A DNA stretch of 5,987 bases from Gemmatimonadota bacterium. Lineage in GTDB: Bacteria > Gemmatimonadota > Gemmatimonadetes > Longimicrobiales > Gaopeijiaceae. Shown here one piece after another: positions 1 to 5,667 of the stretch (positions are counted from its first letter, which is position 1; every line of letters begins with the position of its first letter). Location of the stretch: assembly GCA_003695865.1 (NCBI GenBank), contig RFGQ01000496.1:1-5987 (forward strand). The letters run 5' to 3'. The position numbers and the translations under genes were made by a program. The notes under the pieces are model-generated. The model made no database searches and was not told the origin of the DNA. It worked only from the letters and a program-made list of their open reading frames with translations.

Positions 1-3000
1 GTGCGGGGCCTCGAGATCGATGGGCGCGGGCGGGTGTGGGCGGCGACCCTGAACGGCCTCTACCGGGCGCCTTCACCCGACGCGGCGTTCGCGCGGGTGC
101 GGGTGTGGCCGCCGGGCGGCGCTTCGCCCGGCGAGGACTACGTGACCGTGTTCGAGGACGGCAGCCGGCGGATATGGGTGGGGTCGTACGGGGGTGGACT
201 GCTGGCGTACGACGAGGATCGTGACCGCTTCCGGGCCTATCGGCACGACCCGGCCGTCGCCGTGAGCCTGTCCGACGACCGCGTCTTCCGCATCTACGAA
301 GACCGCTCCGGACTGCTGTGGGTGGGCACGTGGAACGGCGGCCTGAACCTGGCCGACCCGAGCGGAGGCGCGTTCGGTCTGATCCGGCACAATCCCGCGG
401 ATCCGGGCTCCCTCCCCCACAACGACGTGACCGAAGTGCTGGTGGAGGGCGAAGACGAGGTGCTGGTCGGTCTGTACGAGCGCGGCGTGGCGCGCGTGGA
501 CGTGCGCACGGGCCGCGCGCGCCTGCTGGCGGACCCCGTCCTCTCGCCGCCCGAGCGCTCCGCCGCGATCTACCGTCTCGCCCGCGCGCGCGACGGCCGG
601 CTGCTGGTGGGCACGCTCTTCCGCGGGCTCGCCGTCGGCCGGCCCGGGGCGATGCGGCTCTATCGTCACGACCCGGCCGACTCCACCTCGCTCCCCGACG
701 ACCGCGTGCAGGCGCTCGCGGTGGAGCGCGACGGAACGGCGTGGGTGGGCACCGTCGGCGGGCTGGCCTCGTTCGACCCGGGCAGCGGGCGTTTCGTGCG
801 CCACCGCTCGTTGCGCGGCGAACCGTGGACGCCGTCGGGCGACAACATCCAGGTGCTCTACGCCGACGCGATGGGCCGCCTGTGGGTCGGTACCGACCAG
901 GGACTCGATCGCTACGAGGGCGAGGGCCGCTTTCGCCGTCTGACCCGCGCCGCGGGCGCCCCCGACAATCCCGTGCGCTCGATCCTGCTGGCGTCGGACG
1001 GCACGCTGTGGGTGGGTACCACCTCCGAGGGGCTCTACCAGGTGAGGAGCGCCGACGGCTTCCGGCGCGACTTCCGCGTGACGCGGCTGCCCGTAGATCT
1101 GCTGCCGAGTCCCTATATCGCCGGGCTCGAGGAGGACCGTTACGGGCGCGTATGGGCGTCGACCAAGCACGGGCTCCACCGGATCGACCCCGCCACCCTG
1201 GCCGTGGAGAGCTGGTTCGAGGAGCAGGGACTGCAGGGCGACGCGTTCACCTCGGGGTCGCACGCGCGCCTGCAGGACGGCCGTCTGCTCTTCGGCGGCG
1301 GCGGTGGACTCACCGTGGTCGACCCGGCCGAGCCGATCCCCCCGGGCGATCCGCCGGCCGCGGTCATATCGAGCGTGCGCGTGGGTACCGGATCCAAGCG
1401 GTTCGGCATGGCGGCCGGCGCGGCGCCCCTGCAGCTCACGCACGACCACGGCCTCGTGTGGGTGGAGTTCGCCGTGCTCGACTTCCGCCCACCGCGCGAC
1501 TACCGCTTCGAGTATCGGCTCTCGCCGGACGACCCCTGGCAGCCGGTAGAGAGCGGCGCCGCACTGACGTTCGCGCGGCTCGCTCCCGGCCGGTACACGC
1601 TGACGGTGCGGGGCCGGAACCGCGCCGGAGTCGTCAGCCATGCGGCTGCGCTGCCGCTCGCCGTGACCCCTCCGTTCTGGGCGACCTGGCCGTTCCGTCT
1701 GCTCGTGGCAGCCCTGCTGCTGGGCGGAGGTGGGACGCTGAACGGGCTGCGCACACGGCGAATGCGGGAGCGCGCGCTCGAGCTGGCGCGCACCAATCGG
1801 GCCCTGGAGGAGCAGATACTGGAACGCCGGGCGGCCGAGGCGGCGCGGGCCGACCTGCAGGAACAGCTCCGGCACTCGGAACGGCTGAAGGCGGTGGGCC
1901 AGCTCACCGGGGGGCTCGCCCACGACTTCAACAATCTGCTCACGGTGATTCTCGGGAATCTGGAACTTGCGCTGCAGGCGGTGGACGATCCGCGGTTGCG
2001 GAGCCTGCTCGAAGAGGTTCAGACCGCGGGCGAGCGGGGCGCCGACCTCACCCGCCAGCTCCTGGCCTTCGGGCGCCGCCAGTCCCTGCGTCCGCTCACG
2101 GTCGATCCGGCGGAGCTCGTCGCACGGATGTCGAGTCTGCTCAAACGGACGTTGGGCGAGGCCTACGAGATCGAGGTCGACCTGAGCGGACAACACGTGC
2201 AGTGCCGCGTGGATCCGGGTGCCCTCGAGAACGCGGTGCTGAACCTGGTCCTCAACGCACGCGATGCGATGCCCGGGGGCGGCCGCGTGGTGCTGCGCGT
2301 GCACCGCGCCCGCCTGGAAGGCGACCGGGCGCGGGCGCTCGACGCACCGGAGGGTGACTACGCCTGTATCGAGGTCGCCGACAGCGGTTCGGGGATCGAC
2401 GCCGAGGCGATCGACCGCATCTTCGAGCCCTTCTTCTCAACGAAAGAGGTGGGCAAGGGCACCGGGCTCGGCCTGTCGATGGTGTACGGCTTCGTGCGCC
2501 AGTCGGGGGGCACGGTGGACGTGGAGTCGGAGGTGGGTGTGGGTACGCAGGTGCGCCTGTATTTCCCCTTGGCCGCCGGGGAGGGTGCCGCCGCCCCGCC
2601 GGTCGAGCCTTCCGCGGCGGTGCCGGCGGGACGCGGCGAGCGGGTGCTGGTCGTGGAGGACGAAGACGACGTGCGCCGGCTCGCCGTACGCGTGCTCGAC
2701 GGCCTGGGGTACGTGTGCCTGGAGGCCGGAGACGCCGCGCAGGCCGAGGCGCTGCTCGAGGAGCACCGCGTGGACGTCGTGCTGAGCGACGTGGTGTTGC
2801 CCGGCGGGCGGAGCGGCGTGGACCTGGCGGAGCAGATCGCCCGCCGCTGGCCCGACGTGGCCGTGGTGCTGACCTCGGGCTACGCCGACGGGATGAGCGC
2901 CGAACGGGTCGGAGGCGCCGCGCACGCGCTGCTCGACAAGCCGTACGCGCGCGAGACCCTCGCCCGGGCGGTGCGCGATGCGCTCGACCGGCCAGGGGGC

Positions 3001-3033
3001 GGGGCCGGGGGTGCAGCCGGGCCCGAGCGCTGA
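1..3033 (+). CDS. Hybrid sensor histidine kinase/response regulator with two-component propeller repeats (5' partial)
   Basis: Membrane sensor kinase predicted to read a periplasmic signal and run a His-Asp phosphorelay. Residue numbers count from base 1. Ten propeller-type blades of about 46 residues fill 1-440, with W-V-G-type motifs near 13, 59, 107, 155, 203, 248, 295, 337, 385 and 431. A Y_Y_Y-type beta-sandwich follows at about 484-556, one membrane helix at about 563-582, and a charged coiled coil to about 635. The kinase core has the H box GLAHDFNN (phosphoacceptor His641), N box (N744, N748, N752, D755), G1 box DSGSGI (794-799), F box (FEPFF, 808-812) and G2 box GKGTGLGL (818-825). 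A receiver spans about 880-997 with E886/D887, phospho-Asp D930, T958 and K980, followed by a short Gly/Ala/Pro tail. All catalytic residues are present. Base 1 is an in-frame GTG, but there is no signal peptide and such sensors usually carry about 14 blades, so the true start is probably upstream of the window. No AraC-type DNA-binding domain follows the receiver, so the output partner is encoded elsewhere. Confidence 0.93.
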   Translation: MRGLEIDGRGRVWAATLNGLYRAPSPDAAFARVRVWPPGGASPGEDYVTVFEDGSRRIWVGSYGGGLLAYDEDRDRFRAYRHDPAVAVSLSDDRVFRIYEDRSGLLWVGTWNGGLNLADPSGGAFGLIRHNPADPGSLPHNDVTEVLVEGEDEVLVGLYERGVARVDVRTGRARLLADPVLSPPERSAAIYRLARARDGRLLVGTLFRGLAVGRPGAMRLYRHDPADSTSLPDDRVQALAVERDGTAWVGTVGGLASFDPGSGRFVRHRSLRGEPWTPSGDNIQVLYADAMGRLWVGTDQGLDRYEGEGRFRRLTRAAGAPDNPVRSILLASDGTLWVGTTSEGLYQVRSADGFRRDFRVTRLPVDLLPSPYIAGLEEDRYGRVWASTKHGLHRIDPATLAVESWFEEQGLQGDAFTSGSHARLQDGRLLFGGGGGLTVVDPAEPIPPGDPPAAVISSVRVGTGSKRFGMAAGAAPLQLTHDHGLVWVEFAVLDFRPPRDYRFEYRLSPDDPWQPVESGAALTFARLAPGRYTLTVRGRNRAGVVSHAAALPLAVTPPFWATWPFRLLVAALLLGGGGTLNGLRTRRMRERALELARTNRALEEQILERRAAEAARADLQEQLRHSERLKAVGQLTGGLAHDFNNLLTVILGNLELALQAVDDPRLRSLLEEVQTAGERGADLTRQLLAFGRRQSLRPLTVDPAELVARMSSLLKRTLGEAYEIEVDLSGQHVQCRVDPGALENAVLNLVLNARDAMPGGGRVVLRVHRARLEGDRARALDAPEGDYACIEVADSGSGIDAEAIDRIFEPFFSTKEVGKGTGLGLSMVYGFVRQSGGTVDVESEVGVGTQVRLYFPLAAGEGAAAPPVEPSAAVPAGRGERVLVVEDEDDVRRLAVRVLDGLGYVCLEAGDAAQAEALLEEHRVDVVLSDVVLPGGRSGVDLAEQIARRWPDVAVVLTSGYADGMSAERVGGAAHALLDKPYARETLARAVRDALDRPGGGAGGAAGPER

Positions 3034-3049
3034 CCCCCGGTCCCGCCCG

Positions 3050-3065
3050 GCGGTGCGCTCACCGC
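3050..3065. terminator. Small GC hairpin between two convergent genes, possible bidirectional terminator
   Basis: The 33-bp gap between the stop of the kinase gene and the stop of the facing barrel gene contains a 6-bp perfect stem (3050-3055 pairing with 3060-3065) around a 4-base loop. The placement suits a shared terminator. There is no T-run on either side, and short hairpins arise easily by chance at this GC content, so the assignment is weak. Confidence 0.2.
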
Positions 3066-3066
3066 A

Positions 3067-3810
3067 TCAGTGGCGGTGGCGCCGCCGTCCCCGCCGCTCT
3101 CCGCTGCGGTCGCCGAAGCCGATCGACACGCCGATCCTGAACGTCGCCAGGTTGGCTTCGCTGCGGATGGGGAACAGGGTCACGCTTCCGTCGGGGTTGT
3201 CGACGATATCGCCCTCGGTGAGGTACTCGACCTCGCCGTTGCCGTGGTATTCACCCCCGATGTCGAGCGCGACGGGGTGATCGCCGCCCGACAGGCGTAC
3301 ACGCACGCCGCCGCCTGCGCGCCACTGCAGCACCGCGTCGTCGAAGTTGACCGTGTTCGCGAAGTCGTCGAAGTCCGAGCTGCCGCGCAGAGAACTCGTG
3401 GTCGCGAAGTATCCCAGGCCCACGGCCGCGAAGGCGTAGGGCCGCAGCACCGGGCTGGGCACCTCGATCTCGGGGCCGAGTCCCAGATAGAAGATGTTGT
3501 TGCGCGTGGTCAGATCGAACGCGAGCCGGCACGAGAACTGGCTGCAGAACGTGAAGCGCTCGTTCCCGTAGTTGATGAAGCCCAGGTCGGTCCGCAGGCT
3601 CACCCAACTCGACGGGTCGGGCTGCCAGCGGCCGGTGAGCTGAACGCCGAAGCCCTCGTCGACGTAGGTGGCGAACTCCCCCCGCGGGTCCGCCGCGACG
3701 AAGGCGAGCTCCAGGTAGCCGCGGGCGCCGCCGTCCCCCCTCTGGGCCGCGACCGGCGACGCACTGATGGTCAACGCGATCAGCCCGGCGAGCACGTGTG
3801 AACGGTGCAT
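3067..3810 (-). CDS. Outer-membrane beta-barrel protein, small, with basic C-terminal tail
   Basis: A 247-residue secreted protein with no specific functional assignment. Residues 1-22 form a signal peptide: basic MHRSH, a hydrophobic stretch, then a cleavage site after VAA before Q23. The mature part alternates hydrophobic and polar residues and is rich in Gly and aromatics. Predicted strands are separated by short turns, as in 8-stranded barrels of the OmpA/OprF-N or 'outer membrane beta-barrel protein' type. A CX4C pair (Cys89, Cys94) lies in a predicted loop. The last strand ends near F232 (RIGVSIGF), resembling the aromatic-ended signal read by the BAM assembly machinery, but 15 further residues follow, mostly Arg and His. 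The start is placed at 3810 because GGAGG (3816-3820 on the minus strand) lies 5 bases upstream and the signal peptide begins there; a longer reading from 3861 would put 17 unlikely residues before it. It could be a structural porin-like protein or an adhesin. Confidence 0.85.
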   Translation of the reverse strand: MHRSHVLAGLIALTISASPVAAQRGDGGARGYLELAFVAADPRGEFATYVDEGFGVQLTGRWQPDPSSWVSLRTDLGFINYGNERFTFCSQFSCRLAFDLTTRNNIFYLGLGPEIEVPSPVLRPYAFAAVGLGYFATTSSLRGSSDFDDFANTVNFDDAVLQWRAGGGVRVRLSGGDHPVALDIGGEYHGNGEVEYLTEGDIVDNPDGSVTLFPIRSEANLATFRIGVSIGFGDRSGERRGRRRHRH

Positions 3811-3887
3811 GATCCCCTCCCTTCCGTCGAGTCGTCTCTGTGGGCAGCATGCTCCGGGCAAGGGTGGTGCCGGGGTGGGGACGGGCG

Positions 3888-3916
3888 TGTTTCGAACGAG
3901 CCTGAAATCATGTCAA
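3888..3916 (-). promoter_or_regulatory. Candidate promoter of the barrel gene (consensus -35, poor -10)
   Basis: Read on the minus strand, 3911-3916 is a perfect TTGACA. The hexamer 17 bases downstream (3888-3893) reads GAAACA, a poor match to TATAAT. It would give a leader of roughly 75 bases before the ATG at 3810. The perfect -35 sits inside the AT-rich islet and overlaps one arm of the adjacent inverted repeat. The weak -10 may mean that an activator is required, that another sigma factor is used, or that the TTGACA is coincidental. Confidence 0.35.
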
Positions 3917-3935
3917 GCCATTGTATGGTATTGAC
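3912..3935. repeat. Inverted repeat in AT-rich islet, possible operator
   Basis: Arms GTCAA (3912-3916) and TTGAC (3931-3935) are exact complements, and inside them CCAT (3918-3921) pairs with ATGG (3925-3928) around a 3-base centre. The arms differ only by one extra base (3917 against 3929-3930). That gives nine Watson-Crick pairs in a 24-bp element. It overlaps the TTGACA box upstream of the barrel gene, so a dimeric regulator bound here would compete with or recruit RNA polymerase. It is not followed by a T-run on either strand, so an operator is more likely than an intrinsic terminator. Confidence 0.45.
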
Positions 3936-4076
3936 TTGCATTAAGTGACGATCGGTCCGCAGGCGCCTTCATACCCGCCCTGCGCCGGAGCGAGGGCGCG
4001 TCGGTGTCCTCACCCGGGGACAATGAGCGCGCCGGAACGGATCTCGACCGAAGGAGGCGCCGGCCCGGCGTACGGT

Positions 4077-5330
4077 CTACGCGTCGCCGCCGGCGCGGGG
4101 CAGGCTGCGCACCGCAGCCACGGCGGCAGGAGCCAGGGCGAGCAGCGCGGCCAACAGGAGGCGCACGCGGAACGGGCCGTGCCCCGGGTGGTCCAGAGGC
4201 GCAAACAGGATCAGCGCGCTCGCCGGACCGGTGCGGACCGAGGCGTAGACGAAACCACCCCGGGGCGTGTCGAGCCTGCCGAAGGCCGTGAAGTTGGCGG
4301 GCGGGGCGCGCAGCTCGGCGATTCGCTCGTCCGCGTCGGGCAGCGTGCTCTCGGCCAGCACCCCCCGCTCGATCCGCGCGGCGGGGCGGCCGCTGAGTTC
4401 GGCGGCGAGCTCCGCCGAACCCACACGCCCGACCGCACGCAGCAGCCCGAGGGAGCGCGACAGCTCCATACGCGTCGCCTCGAGCGCCTCGCCGGTCCAG
4501 GCACGGTCCTCGGCGCCGAGGAACGTCAGACCCGCGAAGACGGGCACGAGCACCACGAGCAGGCGCTGAAAGGTCGGGCCGCCGGCCGGACCGCGGGGCG
4601 CCGCCGGGGTGTCGGCCGCGCTCACGGTCCACGCGGCCGTGAGCGCGAGCACGCCCATCATGGCGAGTACGACGAACGGAAGGAGAAGGCTCGCGGGCCG
4701 GAGCGCGCGCTCGACCGGGACGGTCAGCAACGCGACGGCGGGCGGCCTGCCCGAGGCAGGGGGCGCCGTAAGGACCGATGGCGCGGGCCCGAACCCCTCG
4801 AGTGGCACGGGCGCCTCTGCGGCCAGGGCCAGCAGAGAGTCGGGCAGGGCATCGGGGCCCGCGTCTCCGGCCGTGAGCGCTCGCCGCCCTCGCAGATAGA
4901 GCGAGACCCCGTACGGCGCGACGGCGGGCAGCGCACGGAAGAGGCCGGGCAGGAAGGGGGCGGTGGCGCTTAGCACGGAGTCGGGCGTCGGACCCGGGCC
5001 CACGACGCTCAGCTGCAGCCCGCGCTCCCCACGGCCGAGACCGGCGAGCGTGTCGCCCCCGGCGGCCCGCCGCAGCGTCTCGGGCGCGTCCGGGGCGAGG
5101 GGGAGGGCCCGTGCGTGGGTGAGCAGACTGTCGCGCGCCTCGGCCAGGTCCCGGGCCAGCAGGCGCGTCGCAGTCTGTGCGACCGCGACGTGGACGGAGG
5201 TCTCCAGGCGCGCGGTGCCGTCGCGCCACGCCCACAGCCCGGCGGCCGCGCTGAGCCCAACGGGCACGACCACCCAGGCGACGAAACGGGCCACGACCCC
5301 GCGGCGGCTCTGCATAGAAGGGACGCTCAT
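4077..5330 (-). CDS. Membrane protein with two tandem membrane-flanked domains, function unknown
   Basis: A 417-residue protein I do not recognise. Hydrophobic segments lie at about 14-35, 213-236, 256-272 and 388-407. Between the first two is a domain of about 175 residues and between the last two one of about 115. Both begin with a long amphipathic helix (about 38-76 and 276-312) and end in beta-rich sequence just before the next membrane helix. This resembles the membrane-proximal helix plus alpha/beta fold of periplasmic sensor domains such as Cache or CHASE, seen twice. Only about 10 residues follow the last helix, so there is no HAMP, kinase, cyclase or methyl-accepting region. The reading frame is strongly GC-biased and continuous. 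The first ATG (5330) is used; another Met lies at residue 6, and neither has a clear Shine-Dalgarno site, so the exact start is uncertain. It diverges from the small gene at 5432. It may be a sensory or envelope-stress subunit working with a separate protein, but this is inference. Confidence 0.75.
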   Translation of the reverse strand: MSVPSMQSRRGVVARFVAWVVVPVGLSAAAGLWAWRDGTARLETSVHVAVAQTATRLLARDLAEARDSLLTHARALPLAPDAPETLRRAAGGDTLAGLGRGERGLQLSVVGPGPTPDSVLSATAPFLPGLFRALPAVAPYGVSLYLRGRRALTAGDAGPDALPDSLLALAAEAPVPLEGFGPAPSVLTAPPASGRPPAVALLTVPVERALRPASLLLPFVVLAMMGVLALTAAWTVSAADTPAAPRGPAGGPTFQRLLVVLVPVFAGLTFLGAEDRAWTGEALEATRMELSRSLGLLRAVGRVGSAELAAELSGRPAARIERGVLAESTLPDADERIAELRAPPANFTAFGRLDTPRGGFVYASVRTGPASALILFAPLDHPGHGPFRVRLLLAALLALAPAAVAAVRSLPRAGGDA

Positions 5331-5355
5331 GCGCCGGGAACGGGGCGCGGGTCGA

Positions 5356-5384
5356 TTGTGTAAGTGCCTTGCGCAGGATACATT
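5356..5384 (+). promoter_or_regulatory. Candidate sigma-70-type promoter of the 65-residue gene
   Basis: TTGTGT (5356-5361) and TACATT (5379-5384) are separated by exactly 17 bases in the 101-bp divergent gap. They match the consensus hexamers at 3 of 6 and 4 of 6 positions, and the region is locally AT-richer than the flanking genes. Transcription would begin near 5391, leaving a leader of about 40 bases that contains two direct CCGTTCG copies and the ribosome binding site. I found no comparably good promoter for the divergent minus-strand gene. Confidence 0.4.
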
Positions 5385-5392
5385 TAGCCGCT

Positions 5393-5419
5393 CCGTTCGG
5401 ATTTTCGGACGACCGTTCG
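5393..5419 (+). repeat. Two direct copies of CCGTTCG spaced 20 bp apart
   Basis: CCGTTCG occurs at 5393-5399 and again at 5413-5419, start to start 20 bp (about two helical turns), just downstream of the candidate promoter and ending two bases before the Shine-Dalgarno site. The phasing would put both copies on one face of the DNA, as for a regulator bound as a dimer of tandem sites. Two 7-base copies in GC-rich DNA could also be chance. Confidence 0.3.
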
Positions 5420-5431
5420 ACAGGAGGTTCC

Positions 5432-5629
5432 GTGAGCGATTCCGTGGCCATCGACGCGCGCCGTATCCTGCTGCGGTACGGCGCCCCGATCAGCACCCTG
5501 GATCGGGTCGACGAGCAGGACCAGATCCGTTTCGCCCGCATCATCGCCCGCACGGCGCTGCCCGAGCGGCAGAAGCGCTTGCGCGAGCTCCTGCGGGAGG
5601 GTGGCTACCTGGAGGCCGCCGAAGCCTGA
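5432..5629 (+). CDS. Small hypothetical protein, 65 residues
   Basis: A short, mostly helical, charged protein without Cys, signal peptide or membrane segment, so probably cytoplasmic. I do not recognise the family. The N-terminal half (about 5-30) contains a hydrophobic-polar helix and an acidic turn (DRVDEQDQ); the C-terminal half (about 31-60) is an amphipathic Arg/Leu/Glu helix ending in a short acidic tail. The GTG start at 5432 is chosen because AGGAGG (5422-5427) lies just upstream; the 4-base spacing is somewhat short. Upstream in-frame codons back to 5369 would cross the candidate promoter and repeat, so they are not used. The gene diverges from the membrane protein at 5330 and converges on the gene at the right edge. 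A small regulator or adaptor is possible but unsupported. Confidence 0.6.
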   Translation: MSDSVAIDARRILLRYGAPISTLDRVDEQDQIRFARIIARTALPERQKRLRELLREGGYLEAAEA

Positions 5630-5667
5630 TTCCGGCGCCGGTCCCTCGGCGATCGCTCGCGTTCGCA

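Larger units (their letters stand above)
3811..4076. other. Non-coding gap between the membrane-sensor gene and the barrel gene
   Basis: This 266-bp stretch separates two minus-strand genes. I find no convincing reading frame in it; the overlapping open frames are tails or starts of shadows of the neighbouring genes. The part nearest the barrel gene (3811-3900) is GC-rich leader sequence with a strong Shine-Dalgarno site. The middle (about 3901-3950) is markedly AT-rich and contains an inverted repeat and a TTGACA box. The remainder (3951-4076) is GC-rich, with only a short stem (4058-4062 with 4066-4070) that could be a weak terminator for the upstream gene but lacks a T-run. A gap of this length argues against simple co-transcription of the two genes. 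Confidence 0.6.

Noticed and set aside
1..1300. The repeated W-V-G-type segments, considered as a DNA repeat array
   Set aside because: The repetition is at protein level (propeller blades of about 46 residues); the DNA copies are divergent, so this is not a nucleotide repeat or CRISPR-like array.
73..2304. A 743-residue open frame on the minus strand opposite the kinase gene
   Set aside because: Long antisense frames are expected in DNA of this GC content. Its translation is His/Arg/Ala-rich and low in complexity, while the plus strand encodes a complete set of kinase motifs.
318..2357. A 679-residue plus-strand open frame in a second frame of the kinase gene
   Set aside because: It is an Arg/Gly/Pro/Ala-rich shadow with no domain features, fully inside the recognised kinase.
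3070..3801. A 243-residue plus-strand open frame opposite the barrel gene
   Set aside because: The minus strand gives a signal peptide, barrel pattern and strong ribosome binding site; the plus-strand frame has none of these.
3811..4076. Possibility that a kinase domain once followed the membrane sensor and decayed
   Set aside because: No kinase motif (H, N, G1 or G2 box) appears in any minus-strand frame of the gap, and the gap looks like an ordinary promoter region.
3945..4973. A 342-residue plus-strand open frame opposite the membrane-protein gene
   Set aside because: Shadow composition (Arg/Gly/Gln-rich) with no ribosome binding site or recognisable feature.
3913..5553. A 546-residue minus-strand open frame overlapping the membrane-protein gene
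   Set aside because: It is Arg/Ala/Gly-rich, crosses the divergent promoter region and the AT-rich islet, and lacks the membrane segments seen in the chosen frame.
5632..5641. A 10-bp perfect palindrome just after the 65-residue gene, considered as a terminator
   Set aside because: It has no loop to form a stable hairpin and no T-run follows; short GC palindromes are common by chance here.
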